From Streptomyces sp. NRRL F-6492 (lineage in GTDB: Bacteria; Actinomycetota; Actinomycetes; Streptomycetales; Streptomycetaceae), in NCBI RefSeq assembly GCF_001280125.1, contig NZ_LGEG01000027.1, positions 1-14,525 of the forward strand: a DNA stretch of 14,525 nucleotides. The letters run 5' to 3'. The position numbers and the translations under genes were made by a program. Under the pieces are notes generated by a model that saw only the letters and a list, made by a program, of their open reading frames with translations, was not told where the DNA came from and did not search any database. Shown here in pieces: positions 13,212 through 14,525 of this stretch. Position 1 is the first letter of the stretch; each line of letters starts with the position of its first letter.

Positions 13212-14414
13212 CTACAGGAAGGTACGGCCCTCGCCCCGGTACGTCGGCACGGTCGCCGTGATCCGGTCGCCCTCGACCAGGTGCAGGCTCTCGAACCGCT
13301 CGCACAGCTCGCCGGCCTTCGCGTGCCGGAACCACACCTTGTCGCCGATCCGCAGGTCGTCGGCCGGCGAGCCGAGCAGCGGGGTCTGCACCTCGCCGGC
13401 CCCCTCCTGCGGGTCGTAGCGCAGTCCCTCCGGCAGGTACGGCACGGGCAGCCGGTCCCGGCCCGCCGCCCCGGAGGCGGGGTACCCGCCGCCGAGCACG
13501 GTCACCACGCCCATGCCCGGCCGCCGGACCACCGGCTGCGCGAAGAGCGCGGCGGGCCGGCCGCTGAAGGACGTGTAGTTGTCGAAGAGGCGCGGCACGA
13601 AGAACCCCGAACCGGCGGCGATCTCCGTCACCGCGTCCTCGGCGGCCGTGTGCTGCACGCTGCCGGTGCCACCGCCGTTCACGAACTCCAGGTCCGGCGC
13701 CACCGCCCGCACGGCCCGCACCACGGCCGCCCGGCGCTCCGCCAGCTCCCTGCGGGCGGCGGACTGCATCAGCCGGATCGCCCGCGACCGCAGCGGCCGG
13801 CCCACGACCGCGTCCCCGACGCCCGCGACGTGCCCCTCGTACGCCATGATCCCGACCAGCCGGAAGCCCGGGCGGCGCACCACCGAGCGGGCCAGCTCCG
13901 CCAGCTCGGCGGGCTCCCGCAGCGGGGAGCGGCGGGCGCCGACCCGGATCCGGCCGCCGAGCAGGCTGAGCGCCGTGTCCAGCTCCAGGCAGACCCGGAC
14001 CTCCTCCGTCCCTCCCGCGCGCGAGGCGTCGATCAGGTCCAGCTGCGCCACGTCGTCCACCATCACGGTGACGGCGGCGGCCGGCTTCGGGTCCTGCGCC
14101 AGCTCCCCGAACCCGGCACGGTCCGCCGACGGGTACGCGAGGAGGACGTCCTCGAACCCGGCACGGGCCAGCCACAGCGACTCGTCGAGCGTGAACGACA
14201 TGATCCCGGCGAAGCCCTCCCGCGCGAGCGCCCGCTCCAGCAGCGCCCGGCACCGCACGGACTTGCTCGCCACCCGTATGGGCTTGCCCCCGGCCCTGCG
14301 CACGAGGTCCGCCGCGTTGGCGTCGAAGGCTTCGAGGTCGACGATCGCCACGGGCGCGTCGAGGTGAGCGGTGGCCCTGTCGTAACGGGCCCGGTCGCCG
14401 GCACGGGGAGTCAT
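13212..14414 (-). CDS. Fold-type III PLP enzyme, D-serine dehydratase/D-threonine aldolase-like (amino acid deaminase/aldolase)
   Basis: The 400-residue product has an alanine racemase-type barrel followed by a C-terminal beta domain. IRVASKSVRC places the PLP Schiff-base lysine at Lys51. MAYEGHVAG (His195), VNGGGTGSVQ (246-252) and EIAAGSGFF form the cofactor phosphate pocket. The C-terminal VWFRHAKAGELCERF offers His364 and Cys371, at the place where eukaryote-type D-serine dehydratases hold Zn2+ with a closer His/Cys pair; here the residues are seven apart. It probably deaminates or cleaves a D-amino acid or beta-hydroxy amino acid in the cytosol. ATG at 14414 is chosen by homology; no Shine-Dalgarno precedes it. 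Its relation to the ethanolamine genes is unclear, though glycine produced there is an aldolase substrate. Confidence 0.87.
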   Translation of the reverse strand: MTPRAGDRARYDRATAHLDAPVAIVDLEAFDANAADLVRRAGGKPIRVASKSVRCRALLERALAREGFAGIMSFTLDESLWLARAGFEDVLLAYPSADRAGFGELAQDPKPAAAVTVMVDDVAQLDLIDASRAGGTEEVRVCLELDTALSLLGGRIRVGARRSPLREPAELAELARSVVRRPGFRLVGIMAYEGHVAGVGDAVVGRPLRSRAIRLMQSAARRELAERRAAVVRAVRAVAPDLEFVNGGGTGSVQHTAAEDAVTEIAAGSGFFVPRLFDNYTSFSGRPAALFAQPVVRRPGMGVVTVLGGGYPASGAAGRDRLPVPYLPEGLRYDPQEGAGEVQTPLLGSPADDLRIGDKVWFRHAKAGELCERFESLHLVEGDRITATVPTYRGEGRTFL

Positions 14415-14457
14415 GGCCCGAGCTTGCCAGACAGGTTTACGGGTGGGTAGCCCCTGA

Positions 14458-14477
14458 GTTCCCGCACGGCGGGGAAC
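14458..14477. promoter_or_regulatory. Inverted repeat in the divergent region at the right edge
   Basis: GTTCCCGC at the left and GCGGGGAAC at the right are inverted arms around ACG, with one extra G in the right arm. It lies between the PLP enzyme gene (-) and the probable next gene (+), so it is placed to act as an operator for either or both. No regulator gene is adjacent inside the window. Confidence 0.35.
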
Positions 14478-14483
14478 AGCCCG

Positions 14484-14525
14484 TAGAGTGACGGGCATTG
14501 TCGACACGAGCGGGAGACGGGGATG
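14484..14525 (+). other. Probable -10 box, ribosome site and start codon of a gene cut by the window end
   Basis: TAGAGT at 14484-14489 resembles a -10 box, with no convincing -35. GGGAG at 14512-14516 is followed after 6 nt by ATG at 14523-14525, the last three bases of the window. Spacing and direction fit the start of a plus-strand gene divergent from the PLP enzyme gene. Nothing of its product is visible. Confidence 0.4.

Overview
The window is very GC-rich. Codons are strongly biased to G/C in third position, GTG starts are frequent, ribosome-binding sites are GGAGG-like, and genes are packed with short convergent gaps. This points to a Streptomyces or close actinomycete chromosome. I saw no in-frame TTA codon in any called gene, so nothing here looks dependent on the bldA leucyl-tRNA. 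I see no tRNA, rRNA, CRISPR array, transposase or integrase.

Left part (1-5165): a LysR-type regulator (+) faces a YtcJ-type metal-dependent amidohydrolase (-) across a 14-bp tandem repeat. Upstream of the amidohydrolase is a 275-bp gap filled with hexanucleotide repeats, then a TetR-type regulator (-). The TetR gene is divergent from an NCS1 nucleobase/allantoin-type permease (+). The 69-bp divergent region holds a recognisable promoter, predicted to give a leaderless TetR mRNA, and an inverted repeat that is a good candidate for the TetR operator.

Centre (5176-11844): the most interesting module. On the minus strand are a GntR/FadR-type regulator, an ethanolamine-permease-like APC transporter and a class I glutamine amidotransferase (PuuD-like gamma-glutamyl hydrolase). 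Diverging on the plus strand are a glutamine-synthetase-like gamma-glutamyl ligase, an aldehyde dehydrogenase and a short-chain dehydrogenase. Together they supply every step of a glutamylated route for ethanolamine: uptake, ligation to glutamate, alcohol to aldehyde, aldehyde to acid, and hydrolysis to glutamate plus glycine. The ligase resembles what I recall as GlnA4, the gamma-glutamylethanolamide synthetase described in Streptomyces coelicolor. The later steps and the control circuit are inference. A 23-bp element matching at 16 positions lies just upstream of both the permease gene and the regulator/ligase divergent region, and is probably the operator or promoter signature of this regulon.

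Right part (11845-14525): after a strong hairpin comes a secreted HAD-type phosphatase (+). It is convergent with a fold-type III PLP enzyme of the D-serine dehydratase/D-threonine aldolase-like group (-). The last bases carry a ribosome-binding site and an ATG that probably begin another plus-strand gene. The phosphatase could release ethanolamine from phosphoethanolamine outside the cell, but that link rests only on adjacency. No gap longer than 300 bases lacks a gene; the largest is 2716-2990.
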